A stretch of DNA of 34,210 nucleotides from Planctomycetota bacterium (GCA_016872635.1 VGZN01000005.1:1-34210); one strand, 5' to 3'; positions 10,801-19,981 are shown, numbered from the stretch's first letter. Notes: a model not told the origin generated them from the letters alone. Translations and numbers: made by a program.

Positions 10801-11129
10801 AAGAGTATGTGGCACCATGGCTGGAGTGGTTTCGAGGCGCGCAAGTTCACTTGACCCAACTCCCAGAGCGACTGGTAGTGATCGGGCATCTCGATATGGA
10901 ACCGTTACCGGTAAGTACAAAGGGAAACGGAGGTGATCAGACAGAGACGACAGCCTTGCCGAAGTTGAATTTTGATATCTACAATCTCCCGTTTCAAATG
11001 TTCAATAGCGATAAGCCAAAAAAGGGCCAGGATTCCAATAACGGTAGCAAGCCTTCCGAGAGCGATTCCAAGTCGAAGCGGGCCCCGAAGAAGCCCGACG
11101 CAACGGAGCCAAACCAACGTCGATTCTGA
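7839..11129 (+). CDS. Large hypothetical protein, probably exported
   Basis: 1096-aa ORF with hydrophobic N-terminal segment (MPWISFFVAWFFFVVGGQ) and charged, low-complexity C-terminus. No domain recognised. Start could be the internal Met at 7860. Confidence 0.75.
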   Translation: MRKRRIAMPWISFFVAWFFFVVGGQLSPELLRGTLAWNSTGWNCDDLIGSVGGNACWASSEVGNPGCEGYSSDEDGGWGEDGSSTRGVEEIPVYQALVCDGVGVGYVLIPAGQIAADATVRILVHEANDRILYPAVEILSIDPEPGPQEDRRGGFRPGSGSLLKRFKDALERVREHINPPEYVRVHFLFIGAEPLQITLAGEIERVVSVTPVVVEPKEAAIRFRVPLQEWWAGMLQYCQRQIDRSDYPTLIERYLVNMLGARLGFEVPELIKAKSKPASKQTDPLPTMSLIAGVESLRDQLRQEQLSQGISPGQANVPIPSPPRWKDAPLPDSFDGKSMDAIPVEPISSVVPPECLYIRFGSFANYLWFQQLSQSRGGDIAQMALLRGFNYETNQRAERMLNTKMNYISKLFGDAVILDMAFIGYDLYLQEGPTMGVVFEARNLDLLRSSFQQEREATRQRLADQGCKLQTIEIEGSPVSFLSTPDNQVRSFVVEAAPYLFVTTSQELAKRFIEVQKSKESLASLPAFRFARLMMPIENKYDVFAYFSSPFFRNLISPHYQIELRRRLRATAAIETIETATMVAASEKKHGFRIPTTWSQPDRKVRPANGFESVVAQRDESGDRWPSVDQMIEQNYLPGWFHVRADGSQTIRMEDSWVDSVRGRRGSFLPIADVPLVDCTVSEAAEYRAASEFYSRQWEQTDPLMFGLRRYSHPDIPKAERIAIEGYIAPFGSDKYGWVGLLLAPPLDTQVQLPEDDVINLQFRLRGIQDRRNSVPDHFVFAGLKDLMPPLPEETKGLIATLRVLKSLPAYVGAWPKPAVLDQLPLGLGGGPPDLMGFSRSILGLWRWQMGGFSILSFDRSILETCAMAIKIAPADDFAQARATIRDLSKSKLSGWFNTFSFRQAAQTTRGNLLLLDSVQQQLGIEPEIAKDRVEQLLDAKIQCALGGEYRLEKGRWISTAWPEKLELAPGAEHSMIGYDTLHTIPPKEYVAPWLEWFRGAQVHLTQLPERLVVIGHLDMEPLPVSTKGNGGDQTETTALPKLNFDIYNLPFQMFNSDKPKKGQDSNNGSKPSESDSKSKRAPKKPDATEPNQRRF

Positions 11130-11143
11130 TGCCATAGGATGTT

Positions 11144-12175
11144 ATGAAACTGATTATTGGAATCGATGAAGCTGGATACGGTCCGAATTTGGGCCCTTTG
11201 GTGATTGGTGCATCGGTTTGGGTTGCGCCTTTCGACTGGAAGATCGAGGGTGCCTTGGAGTTGCTCGCACCAGAAATTCGTGCCGAGCCTTGGAGACCAC
11301 GCTCCGATTTTGTCCCGCTGGGTGATTCGAAAAAGATTTATAAACCAGGGTTGGGCATAGAGGGTTTGATGGCAGGAGTCACTTTTTTGCTAACTCCTCG
11401 CACCGCCACTCCAATCAGCACTTCGAAGTTGTTGCATAGCGTGGCACCCGATGATGCGAGTCGTGTTGAAAAGCAACTTTGGTATGCTCCTGCATCGGAT
11501 GATGCGATTTTGCCAGAGGTTTTTTTCGAGACCGAGATTGGATCTCGCGCTCAACACAAATTCGAATCGCTGGGGATTCAATGCCTCGGTTTGCGAGCAC
11601 GAGTCATCGACGAAGAAGAGTTTAATCGTACTGTCGAATCAGCCGGCAATAAATCGACGGCACTCAGCGAATGGTCTATTGGATTAGTCGCTGATTGCCT
11701 CCATCAATATTTAAATGGTAGTGATCCTGTCGCTGGCAACATTCAAACGATTGAGGTCTATTGCGATCGGCATGGTGGACGGAAGCGATATGCACCCGTT
11801 CTGTCGCATGTTTTCTGGAGGTCTGTTAACTCTGTAGTCGATCTAGATCCAGACAGCCATTCGGTTTGGGTGGATGTTCTCGAAGAGAACGCGCATTGCA
11901 GTCGCTACCAAGGTGATTGGTTCGGCCGCGAAATGAGGATTCAATTTCAGGTTCAAGGCGACTCCTTGCTGCCATCAGCCGCTTCGTCCCTTCTTGCCAA
12001 ATTATTACGCGAACTGATGATGATTCGGCTCAATCGATTTTGGCGCAACGAGGTGGGCGAGCAGCTTCGCCCCACGGCAGGTTATGCGGTCGATGCAGCG
12101 AGATTCGCTGAAGACATTCGAAAGGCACAAAACACTCTCGGAATACCGAAGTCACGGTGGTGGCGAGAGCGATGA
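11144..12175 (+). CDS. Divergent RNase HII-like (RNase H fold) protein
   Basis: IIGIDEAGYGPNLGPLVIGA resembles RNase HII motif I (DEAGRGPLAGPVV); LGDSKKIY resembles DSKKL; GDSLLPSAASSLLAKLLRELMM resembles the ADxxYPxVSAASILAKVTRD block; ends AGYAVDAARF. Confidence 0.75.
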   Translation: MKLIIGIDEAGYGPNLGPLVIGASVWVAPFDWKIEGALELLAPEIRAEPWRPRSDFVPLGDSKKIYKPGLGIEGLMAGVTFLLTPRTATPISTSKLLHSVAPDDASRVEKQLWYAPASDDAILPEVFFETEIGSRAQHKFESLGIQCLGLRARVIDEEEFNRTVESAGNKSTALSEWSIGLVADCLHQYLNGSDPVAGNIQTIEVYCDRHGGRKRYAPVLSHVFWRSVNSVVDLDPDSHSVWVDVLEENAHCSRYQGDWFGREMRIQFQVQGDSLLPSAASSLLAKLLRELMMIRLNRFWRNEVGEQLRPTAGYAVDAARFAEDIRKAQNTLGIPKSRWWRER

Positions 12176-12495
12176 TGGAGAATGGTTCAAGTGCAGCATC
12201 CTGATGGGAAGATGGGTAAGCCGGGGGAGTGGTGATACTTGCCTCACCTCCGGATTCCACCGAGTAGCCGAAATCTGCTGCGAATAACGCTAGGACCATC
12301 TCATCCATCCATTGGTTAACAAAATCCTAAGGCTTGCTGCTGGGATCAATATTTGTGCCAATTACTTGCTTCACACTCTTACGAGCGATACAACGACGTG
12401 ACGTGGTGTCGGGAAGCAGAGCAGGTTTCAATACCTCTGCGAGTTGAAGCCGGCAGGAGTGGATCATCAATGAAGCCCAGAGGCTAGGATGCACC

Positions 12496-13020
12496 ATGAC
12501 GAACTCACAGCAAAATGAAGAGACCGAGGAGTTGGATCTTCGTTTCATCATGCTCGCATCCTATTTTGCGGATGCACTTGAGTGCATCGCCATGCAGTTG
12601 CATCTAAAGCTCAATCTGCACACATCTCAGACCAGTTCCTACAACACCTGGAAGCAATGGGTGGAAGCCGAGTTCGCGATCGACAGTGAGTGGGCGCGCA
12701 AAACGTTCTGCCTGATGACTGCAAAGATGTCTCCGACACAAGCACTGCTCTATATGATGCGAGGTTTCGGGAGTGTTGCTCCTGAAAGTGCCCTCGCAAT
12801 AGCGTTCAGTCAAGTGGACGACATCGGTGAAGCGACGCGGAAGTATCGCTGGCCGGAAATTGAAGTTGTTCCGGAGGAGCGGTCCACCGTTCCTCTGGAT
12901 GGAGGCTTTCGTCGAGACTCTGCCCACAAGGGGCATATTAAGGATGCAAAGCCGAGCTATCTTCCGGCCAATCCCCCTTCTGACTCCGATTCGCCGCGGC
13001 AGGATCGAGACCGCCAGTAA
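12496..13020 (+). CDS. Hypothetical protein
   Basis: 174-aa ORF in codirectional context with no better competing ORF; no domain recognised. Confidence 0.55.
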   Translation: MTNSQQNEETEELDLRFIMLASYFADALECIAMQLHLKLNLHTSQTSSYNTWKQWVEAEFAIDSEWARKTFCLMTAKMSPTQALLYMMRGFGSVAPESALAIAFSQVDDIGEATRKYRWPEIEVVPEERSTVPLDGGFRRDSAHKGHIKDAKPSYLPANPPSDSDSPRQDRDRQ

Positions 13021-13148
13021 TTCGGTCGTTTTCGAGTTGGAAACTGGTAATGAGGAAGGATCTCGGGTTTGAATCAATCGAGCCATCTGGATTTTGCTGC
13101 GAAGATGGATTCTCATAATTGGGATCCCTTAGAAGGTAAAATCCTCAC

Positions 13149-16100
13149 ATGCTTCAGCAACGCTCCCCGACTACGACTCCAGTACTACCATCGGTTGTGC
13201 CAAATTCGGCGAAATCATGCTTCGTCGGACTTGCTCTTTTATCGTTCATGTTCATTGGATGCGGGGGAAACACTTCCAGTGTGAAGTCGGAACCCGGTGT
13301 TGGAAACGCATCGAATTCGGGGCAATCGGAGAAAGATACGACCAAAACAGCGTCCGAAGCCGATTCAGCGCGTCCGAGTTCCGCGGCAACTTTTGAGGAA
13401 AAACTAGCCAGGACTGAGAAGTTGTTGCAAGCCGATCAACCCGATGCGGCTTGGGATTTAGCCAAAGATTTGATCGTCGAACGACCGCAATCGTTTCCCG
13501 CTATGTTTCTCGCGGCTCGCATCATGGCAAAGCGGAACAATATTTCTGGCGCCATGCAGATGATGAGCAAAATCGATCCTAATGATCCGGAAGCTGGTCC
13601 TGCAGCCACGGGGCAATTGGCGGAGTGGCTTGCACAGTCCGGAAACCTGGCAGAGGCTGAGTTGAAGCTGAAAAGTTTGCTTAAGAAATTTCCTTCTGCC
13701 GCACCTGCGATTCGACTACTGGTGGATATATACAACGCGCAAGGTCGAAGGTGGGAAGCATCTCGATGGACGGATCGGATGATCCGCCTGGGAAATTTTA
13801 GTACACCTGATTTAATGAACACAATCGATGTGCGTGAGCCAACCGCGACTGACCCGCTACGCAAAGCAGCCAACGATTTTGCTCCGGATGATCCGTACAG
13901 CCAACTAGGAGAACTTCGTATCTTGACCAATGCCGATCGCTGGGGTGATGCATTGGAGCCATTGGCAAAGATCGTTGCTAATCGTCCAGACCTATTGGAA
14001 CCTTGGATTTGGTACGGAGAATCGCTGCTGGAGACTGGCCATTTATCGAAGATGACACAGTGGCTTGCGAGTCCACCTGAAGGCCACGAAAAGCATCCCG
14101 AGTATTGGTATATCTACGGACGGTTGTTAATGCAGCAGGAGGATGCTCGCGGTGCGGCAAGGTGCTTTGTTGAATCCCTTCAATTGGATCGTCGGCATCT
14201 TGCCTCGATCCAGTCCCTCTCGGAATGCTTAATGGATATGGGGCAAGAGGATCTAGCATTAGAGATTCGATCCGAGGCGGGGCAGTTGATCCGCATCAAG
14301 GATCTGTCGCAGCAGATTCAGCGAGGGATAGGTAAACGGGAGGAGTTCATTCAAATCGCTGATTTGTATCGACAGATGCACGATCCTGTAGGCGCATTTG
14401 GATGGGATACGATTTTGCTCGTCAATGATAAAAAACCCATTACTGCCGAGTTGATCGAAGTACAAAAGAAGTTGCGGGCGGGTGAAAAATCGGAGATTCC
14501 ATGGTTAGCGAAACTCCCTGTCGGTGAATGGCCATTGCCTGAAACCAAAGAAATCAAAACGAAGGAACCTCCATCACCCAACCAGGGTATTCAGTTCGAT
14601 GCGTTACCCATTCGTTTTTCCGACCGAGCCGCCGAGTTGGGGTTCGTGACAAGTTACAACAATGGAGCTGATCAGGGGCGAGGATGGTACACGCTTGAGG
14701 GTATCGGAGGTGGCGTTTCTGCGATCGACTATGATCGAGATGGATGGCCCGATTTGTTTCACTCCCAAGCTGGCGATTCCGTGCTCAGGGAGAAACCCTC
14801 CTTTGCCCCGAAGGAGTTGTATCGTTCGTTCGCAGGGAAGCGATTTGAGAATTCTGCGTCGGCTGCATTCATTGCCGATCGTGGCTACGGTCAAGGGACC
14901 GGAATTGCGGATATCGATCAAGACGGGTTTTCGGATGTGCTGATTGCCGATATAGGCGAGATCAAATGGTACCGTAATCAAGGTGACGGTACCTTTGAGA
15001 AGATGCAATTGCCGCAGGCTTCGGCACCTTCGCTGTGGAACAGTTCCATCCAAGCTGCAGACATCAACGGCGATACGATTCCTGATATCATCCAAGGCGC
15101 CTACATCGATGGCGGGGATGTATACAGCCGCAAATGCCCTACACCTCAGAATCCAAATGCACTTTTCTGCCATCCGAAGCGTTTCGAGCCAGGCAAGAGT
15201 CGGATACTCCTGAATGATGGGGGCGGGCAGTGGTTGCTCGCTGATCCTGTGTTGCTCGAATCATTGGTCGATGGCTATGCGCTTGGAACATTAGTCACCA
15301 ACATCGATCAGCAGTATGGAAATGATGTGTTCTTTGCAAATGATGTTTCACCAAATCATTTGCTCCTCAGCCAACCAACAGGCGATGGTAAATTCGAATT
15401 GGTCGAGTCTGGAATGCGGGCTGGGGTCGCTGTCGATTCGCTGGGCCGGGCGCAAGCCTCTATGGGGGTTGCCTGTGGTGATCAGAATCGAGATGGGTTG
15501 TTGGACATTGTCGTGACGAATTTCCGGTACGAAGTGAGCACGCTTTACCTCCAGACCTCCCCTGGTGTATTCGTCGATGGAACTCGTGTGTCGAGGCTTG
15601 GAGAGCCGACGTTGGAATGGCTCAGTTTCGGTTGTCAGCTATCCGACTTGGACAACGATGGATGGTTGGATTTCATAACCGTGAATGGTCATATCGACTA
15701 TTTGACACCGTGGCAGATGCCCCCTCAGGTTCTTCGTAGCAATCATGGAAAGTTCGAATGGTTGCGAAAACCGAGTCCGGGTGCATATTTTGACAACGAT
15801 AATGTCGGCCGATCGTTGACGCAGGTCGATTTCAATCGGGATGGACGACTCGATTTCGCGATCACTCACCTTGATCGACCATCGGCATTACTTCAAAACG
15901 ACTCACCAGCGAACAGAAATCATTATGTTCAGTTGGAGGTTATAGGAACAGCATCAGAGAGAGACGCAATCGGTGCTATGCTCCACATTCGAAGTGGTTC
16001 CGAGAATTGGGTAGCTCCTGTATCCGTAGGAGATGGTTTTTACGGTACCAATGAACGGACCGTACACGTCGGGTTAGGGAGTGTCGAATCGATTGATTCG

Positions 16101-16208
16101 ATCGAGATCGTTTGGCCTACTGGAAACCGGGAATCGTATTCGCAACTACAAACCGATCGGCGTTATCGTATTATCGAATCGATCGGGTTGCACGAAATTG
16201 AGCCTTAG
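13149..16208 (+). CDS. TPR + FG-GAP repeat + ASPIC/UnbV (CRTAC1-like) lipoprotein, paralogue of 3204-6338
   Basis: Lipobox-like FIGC; shared blocks with the other copy (HPEYWY, AARCF, LDRRH, GWYTxEGxGGGV, DYDRDGWPDL, GRAQAxMGxACGDQNRDGLLD); C-terminal UnbV region. Confidence 0.9.
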   Translation: MLQQRSPTTTPVLPSVVPNSAKSCFVGLALLSFMFIGCGGNTSSVKSEPGVGNASNSGQSEKDTTKTASEADSARPSSAATFEEKLARTEKLLQADQPDAAWDLAKDLIVERPQSFPAMFLAARIMAKRNNISGAMQMMSKIDPNDPEAGPAATGQLAEWLAQSGNLAEAELKLKSLLKKFPSAAPAIRLLVDIYNAQGRRWEASRWTDRMIRLGNFSTPDLMNTIDVREPTATDPLRKAANDFAPDDPYSQLGELRILTNADRWGDALEPLAKIVANRPDLLEPWIWYGESLLETGHLSKMTQWLASPPEGHEKHPEYWYIYGRLLMQQEDARGAARCFVESLQLDRRHLASIQSLSECLMDMGQEDLALEIRSEAGQLIRIKDLSQQIQRGIGKREEFIQIADLYRQMHDPVGAFGWDTILLVNDKKPITAELIEVQKKLRAGEKSEIPWLAKLPVGEWPLPETKEIKTKEPPSPNQGIQFDALPIRFSDRAAELGFVTSYNNGADQGRGWYTLEGIGGGVSAIDYDRDGWPDLFHSQAGDSVLREKPSFAPKELYRSFAGKRFENSASAAFIADRGYGQGTGIADIDQDGFSDVLIADIGEIKWYRNQGDGTFEKMQLPQASAPSLWNSSIQAADINGDTIPDIIQGAYIDGGDVYSRKCPTPQNPNALFCHPKRFEPGKSRILLNDGGGQWLLADPVLLESLVDGYALGTLVTNIDQQYGNDVFFANDVSPNHLLLSQPTGDGKFELVESGMRAGVAVDSLGRAQASMGVACGDQNRDGLLDIVVTNFRYEVSTLYLQTSPGVFVDGTRVSRLGEPTLEWLSFGCQLSDLDNDGWLDFITVNGHIDYLTPWQMPPQVLRSNHGKFEWLRKPSPGAYFDNDNVGRSLTQVDFNRDGRLDFAITHLDRPSALLQNDSPANRNHYVQLEVIGTASERDAIGAMLHIRSGSENWVAPVSVGDGFYGTNERTVHVGLGSVESIDSIEIVWPTGNRESYSQLQTDRRYRIIESIGLHEIEP

Positions 16209-16233
16209 ATGTAGAAGACTGTTGGATTCTCTT

Positions 16234-16881
16234 TCATCGGTCCCATTGGAGTACGGCAAAGAGCACGATCCCTAAATAATGGCTGGCACTCGCGACGATA
16301 ACTAGGATGTGCCAAATCGGATGGAAGTACCAATTGCGGTGATCGTTTTGAAGGAATACGACACCGACCGTGTAAAGGATCCCGCCCAGTAGCATGGAGG
16401 CAAAGCAGATCGAAGATACCGACCAATAAAGGACGATCGCTGGCCCCCAACCTAAAAGGACGTAGGTCAGTGATGTCATGTTGTCGATTCGATGTTTGGC
16501 GAGGACCTTGGAATAGAATCCTAACCCTGCTGAGAACCATACGAGAAATAACATGGCGATTCTCGGGACGCCTTGCATCTCGCCCCAGATGAATGGGGTG
16601 AAGGTGCCAGCGATGAGAGTGTAGATGATCCCTTGGTCGAGCGACCTCACCAAATGGCGTCTTTTGGGATCTCGAACGGCATGTGAGAGTGTTGAGAAAA
16701 GATACATCGCCGACAAGCTAATGCCGTACACAGCGCAGGCGATGATCATGGACTGACGGTATTCTTTCGCAAGATAGGCGAGAGCAAATCCGGCGGGAAT
16801 GCTTACGAGGAAGCCGATACCGTGAATCCATGCATTGACGAGCTCTTGGGATGCATTTTCGTCGGTCCAGTGTTTTGACAT
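16234..16881 (-). CDS. Hemolysin III / TrhA (YqfA) family integral membrane protein
   Basis: Multi-TM 215-aa ORF with family signatures: N-terminal NAWIHGIGF, YLFSTLSHA, SLDQGIIYTLIAGTFTP, C-terminal FHPIWHILVIVASASHYLGI. Confidence 0.9.
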   Translation of the reverse strand: MSKHWTDENASQELVNAWIHGIGFLVSIPAGFALAYLAKEYRQSMIIACAVYGISLSAMYLFSTLSHAVRDPKRRHLVRSLDQGIIYTLIAGTFTPFIWGEMQGVPRIAMLFLVWFSAGLGFYSKVLAKHRIDNMTSLTYVLLGWGPAIVLYWSVSSICFASMLLGGILYTVGVVFLQNDHRNWYFHPIWHILVIVASASHYLGIVLFAVLQWDR

Positions 16882-17120
16882 GCGAAACCGGGACGATGGC
16901 GGGCGAGGGGAGATGGCTGAAAAAGAGGGAGTCCGATTCTACCCGAAAGTTCCATGTCGGTATTCCCAAAATAGATCATTCCCGAGACCAGTTCTGGCTG
17001 CTAGCGGTGGGTGATATAGCGTGATGTTGGCACTCCGAGTAGAATCGTAATGCGGTGAGGCGTAGGTCCGTTGTGTCCTAAAATCTCTTCGGTCGATGCA
17101 CGCGGGGATTTCCTTGGCCG

Positions 17121-17138
17121 ACCAACGAAATCGTTGGT
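17121..17138 (+). repeat. Short perfect inverted repeat (hairpin) just upstream of tRNA-Ser
   Basis: ACCAACG-AAAT-CGTTGGT, 7-bp perfect stem, 4-nt loop, ending 11 nt before the tRNA 5' end. Confidence 0.45.
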
Positions 17139-17149
17139 GATTCCGAAAT

Positions 17150-17235
17150 GGATGGGTGGCAGAGCGGTTTAATGCACCGGTCTTGAAAACCGGAGTAGGG
17201 TTTCCCTACCGTGGGTTCGAATCCCTCCCCATCCG
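17150..17235 (+). tRNA. tRNA-Ser (anticodon UGA)
   Basis: Acceptor GGATGGG/CCCATCC; D-arm ggcagagcggttt; anticodon stem ACCGGT..ACCGG-type with loop CTTGAAA giving TGA at 17184-17186; long class II variable arm TAGGG-TTT-CCCTA; T-arm GGGTTCGAATCCC. CCA not encoded. Confidence 0.95.
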
Positions 17236-17466
17236 CTTTTTTCTTTCCGTCCCTCCTTGGGGCAGTAGAGTTTGTCTGGGGGGGCTTGCTGGTAGTGCTT
17301 TGCCGTTGCGAACCATTGAGTGCGTGGTCTGCATTGGGAGTTTTAGGTTGATCGAGCTTGGTACTACTGAAAGCTTGAGCGGATTATGGCACGCATAACA
17401 CGGGTGAAGAAGGCATGGTGATGGTCGTGGTGCTTCACATTCCTCAACTCAGTTGGTAGCAATTCA

Positions 17467-18081
17467 TTGAAGGACAGCCTGCGATGTCGCGGCTATGGAG
17501 ATCTTGATTCCATGAAAACCTTCGAGCTCTCCGATGGCGGGATACTAATGATCGAGGAGCACTTTCTGCCACCCGACCTCGCCGATTTGTACTTTACCGA
17601 GTTGAGGGATAGCTGCCTTTGGGAGCAGAGGCCTGGAATCTTCGGGCATATGCAGCCGCGATTGATCGCATCCTATGGCGATGAGGGTGTCTCCTACCGT
17701 TACTCCGGTGCAGATTATCCAGCGACTCCGTGGAACGATACTTTGCTCAACATCAAAGGGCGAATCGAATCCGTGATGGGTAGGTACAACTACTGCTTAC
17801 TCAATCGGTACCGGACTGGAGCGGATAGCATGGGATGGCATGCGGACAATGAACCGGAAATGGGGGATATCATCGGTTCGCTGTCGCTCGGTGCGACCCG
17901 GAAATTTCGGATCCGTCATAACGAGACGCGCGAAACCAAAACGATTTTGCTAGGCCACGGTACCTTACTCATTATGGCAGGAACCATGCAGCAGTTCTGG
18001 CAGCACGAGGTGCCGAAAACGAAACGGTACGTGAACGAACGGATCAATTTAACGTTTCGTGAAATCAAGCGAAAGGATTAG
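17467..18081 (+). CDS. AlkB-like 2-oxoglutarate/Fe(II)-dependent dioxygenase
   Basis: MGWHADNEPEM...GSLSLGATRKFRIRH...LGHGTLLIMAGTMQQFWQHEVPKT...RINLTFR: HxD...H and RxNxxFR motifs of the AlkB family. Start may be the internal Met at 17512. Confidence 0.92.
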   Translation: MKDSLRCRGYGDLDSMKTFELSDGGILMIEEHFLPPDLADLYFTELRDSCLWEQRPGIFGHMQPRLIASYGDEGVSYRYSGADYPATPWNDTLLNIKGRIESVMGRYNYCLLNRYRTGADSMGWHADNEPEMGDIIGSLSLGATRKFRIRHNETRETKTILLGHGTLLIMAGTMQQFWQHEVPKTKRYVNERINLTFREIKRKD

Positions 18082-18083
18082 AT

Positions 18084-18602
18084 ATGTCGGTATGGATATC
18101 CATGGTCGGGTTTTCGGTAGTACTGATGGGGATGGTTATGCTTGAGGATGCTTCCTCCTTTAAAATCACATCGAAGCGGGCTGATGATCGAGTGGACGTA
18201 ATATCAAAAGATCGAAAGATCTGTTTCGTGATTCGAAGCCCTTCTGGAATTAGCCACACGACCATCGAACGTACTGCGAAACAGTGGCCGGATCAGGTAA
18301 TGATTCAATTGAAATTGGCGGGACTGGAAAATTTCAAGCTTTCTACGGATCGGATGAAGCTCGAAGCATCAGTGTCGAGTAATCTTGGCGAAGTGCGGTA
18401 TTGGAAGCAAGGCGAAGAAGACTATCCGTTGGACTCCTCGAGTGCTTATTGGATGGCGGTCAAAGTATTGGACAGTGATGGTGTGCCAACTAAAGTGGTG
18501 CCGCTGAAAGACGGTTGTTTTGAAATGCAATTGCCGAGGAAATTGTTTGAAAGAAATCCGAAGTCGTTCAAGTTGGAATGGATCGATTTCTATCGGAGTT
18601 GA
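18084..18602 (+). CDS. Hypothetical protein, N-terminal hydrophobic segment
   Basis: 172-aa ORF starting 2 nt after the alkB-like stop; likely cotranscribed. Confidence 0.65.
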   Translation: MSVWISMVGFSVVLMGMVMLEDASSFKITSKRADDRVDVISKDRKICFVIRSPSGISHTTIERTAKQWPDQVMIQLKLAGLENFKLSTDRMKLEASVSSNLGEVRYWKQGEEDYPLDSSSAYWMAVKVLDSDGVPTKVVPLKDGCFEMQLPRKLFERNPKSFKLEWIDFYRS

Positions 18603-18866
18603 ATTTGAATACGACGGAGTTCTTGAGTCCAGCTTCATTCATCCGTTAAAAACGATGAATGACTGATGCTGACTACGCCAAACCGATGACAGAGCGTGTT
18701 GCAGGTATCGAGGTCATCCATTGCAAGTGCGTCGCATTTTTTAGGGTTGTAACCACGTTGATCGCGGAAGGCTCGGATGGTCTGGCTCAAAACCTCGGAT
18801 TCATGCGTTCGTTGTGTATAATCCGTCGAGCCCGGCTAAACGATCCACCTGTGAAAGGGATTCGAA

Positions 18867-19811
18867 TTGTCTACTTTCATTCACTGTTTATGGCGATTTC
18901 CTCGTGCCATGGGTATCGCCTTTTTGATCATCGTGAGCTTTGCCCCACGAACGATAGCGGATGAGCCGATTCGAGTGCTTGTTTGGGACGAGCAGCAACC
19001 GGCTCAGAAAGAAGCGTATGAGAATTTTTTAGGGAATGAGATTGCTGAGTCATTGAAGTCCAAGCCTGGGCTGCAAGTTCGATCGTCGTCGATCAATGAC
19101 GGAGAGCAAGGGTTATCCCCTGCGCTGTTGGATTTTGCCCAAGTCATCGTTTGGTGGGGGCATATTCGCCATCCAGAAATTAAATCGGAGTTGGGGAAAG
19201 ATATCGTCCGGCGTGTTCAACAAGGTCAATGCAATTTGGTCGCGATCCATTCAGCGCATTGGTCCACACCCTTTATGGAGGCGATGAATGAAGTCACACG
19301 TTTTCGATTGAATGCCGAGTTACGAAAGCAGGGGATTGAGGACGCAGATATTCAAGAAATTGCCCCGGATCGATTCAAAGCCCCGTCGCGCGACGCACGG
19401 AAGACACCCTATTGGGAAATTGCAACTACGGTTGCAAGTGGATCCCCCAAGCCTCGGTCGGTGAATCTGTTCCTTCCTAATTGCTGCTTCCCCGCCTATC
19501 GTAACGATGGCAAGCCAAGTTTTCTGGAAGTTTTGAAAACGGATCACCTACTCGCCAAAAACTTGCCAGCGAGATTTTCGCTTTCGAGAACAGAAATGTA
19601 CGATGAACCGTTCCACGTCCCGGAACCGGACGAGACGATTCTTCACGAGCGTTGGGAAGGGGGGGAAGAGTTTCGAAGTGTAATGTTGTGGAAGTTGGGG
19701 AAAGGGACAGTCATTTACATCCGTCCTGGGCATGAGACGTTTCCAATCTACAAAGATCCTCATATCTTGCAGTTGATCGAGAATGCATCTAGGTATCCAA
19801 CGGCCCACTGA
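18867..19811 (+). CDS. ThuA-like (trehalose utilisation/glutamine amidotransferase-like) exported protein
   Basis: Signal-peptide-like N-terminus (MGIAFLIIVSFAPRTIA); IRVLVWDEQQPAQKEAYENFLGNEIAESL; VIVWWGHIRHPEI; VAIHSAHWSTPFMEAM; ThuA-like C-terminal GKGTVIYIRPGHETFPIY. Confidence 0.85.
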   Translation: MSTFIHCLWRFPRAMGIAFLIIVSFAPRTIADEPIRVLVWDEQQPAQKEAYENFLGNEIAESLKSKPGLQVRSSSINDGEQGLSPALLDFAQVIVWWGHIRHPEIKSELGKDIVRRVQQGQCNLVAIHSAHWSTPFMEAMNEVTRFRLNAELRKQGIEDADIQEIAPDRFKAPSRDARKTPYWEIATTVASGSPKPRSVNLFLPNCCFPAYRNDGKPSFLEVLKTDHLLAKNLPARFSLSRTEMYDEPFHVPEPDETILHERWEGGEEFRSVMLWKLGKGTVIYIRPGHETFPIYKDPHILQLIENASRYPTAH

Positions 19812-19981
19812 TACATAAGTTGCTTATTCGAATAGAAGCGTGGATGAAGTGGCAGTTGGAAGCTTTTCATTGACTCATGTTGCTCAACTCTACGATTCTA
19901 TCCAGCAATTGCGAATACGAGCGAATCGCAACCGGCTATTATCAACTCTAGGTCTAGGTTTTTTAAAGTGATTAGAGCAGT

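Noticed and set aside
12434-12483. CCTCTG...CAGAGG inverted repeat in the leader before the 174-aa ORF as a riboswitch or sRNA
   Set aside because: Only 6-bp arms with a long spacer; expected by chance and no riboswitch motif recognised.
17156-17398. 80-aa ORF overlapping tRNA-Ser
   Set aside because: Most of its N-terminal half is the tRNA gene; no independent coding support.
18817-18822. TATAAT upstream of the ThuA-like gene as a sigma70-type -10 box
   Set aside because: No convincing -35 at the right spacing and no TGn extension; a single hexamer is not enough evidence.
18659-18964. 101-aa ORF upstream of and overlapping the ThuA-like gene
   Set aside because: Overlaps the better-supported ThuA ORF in another frame and has no recognisable domain.
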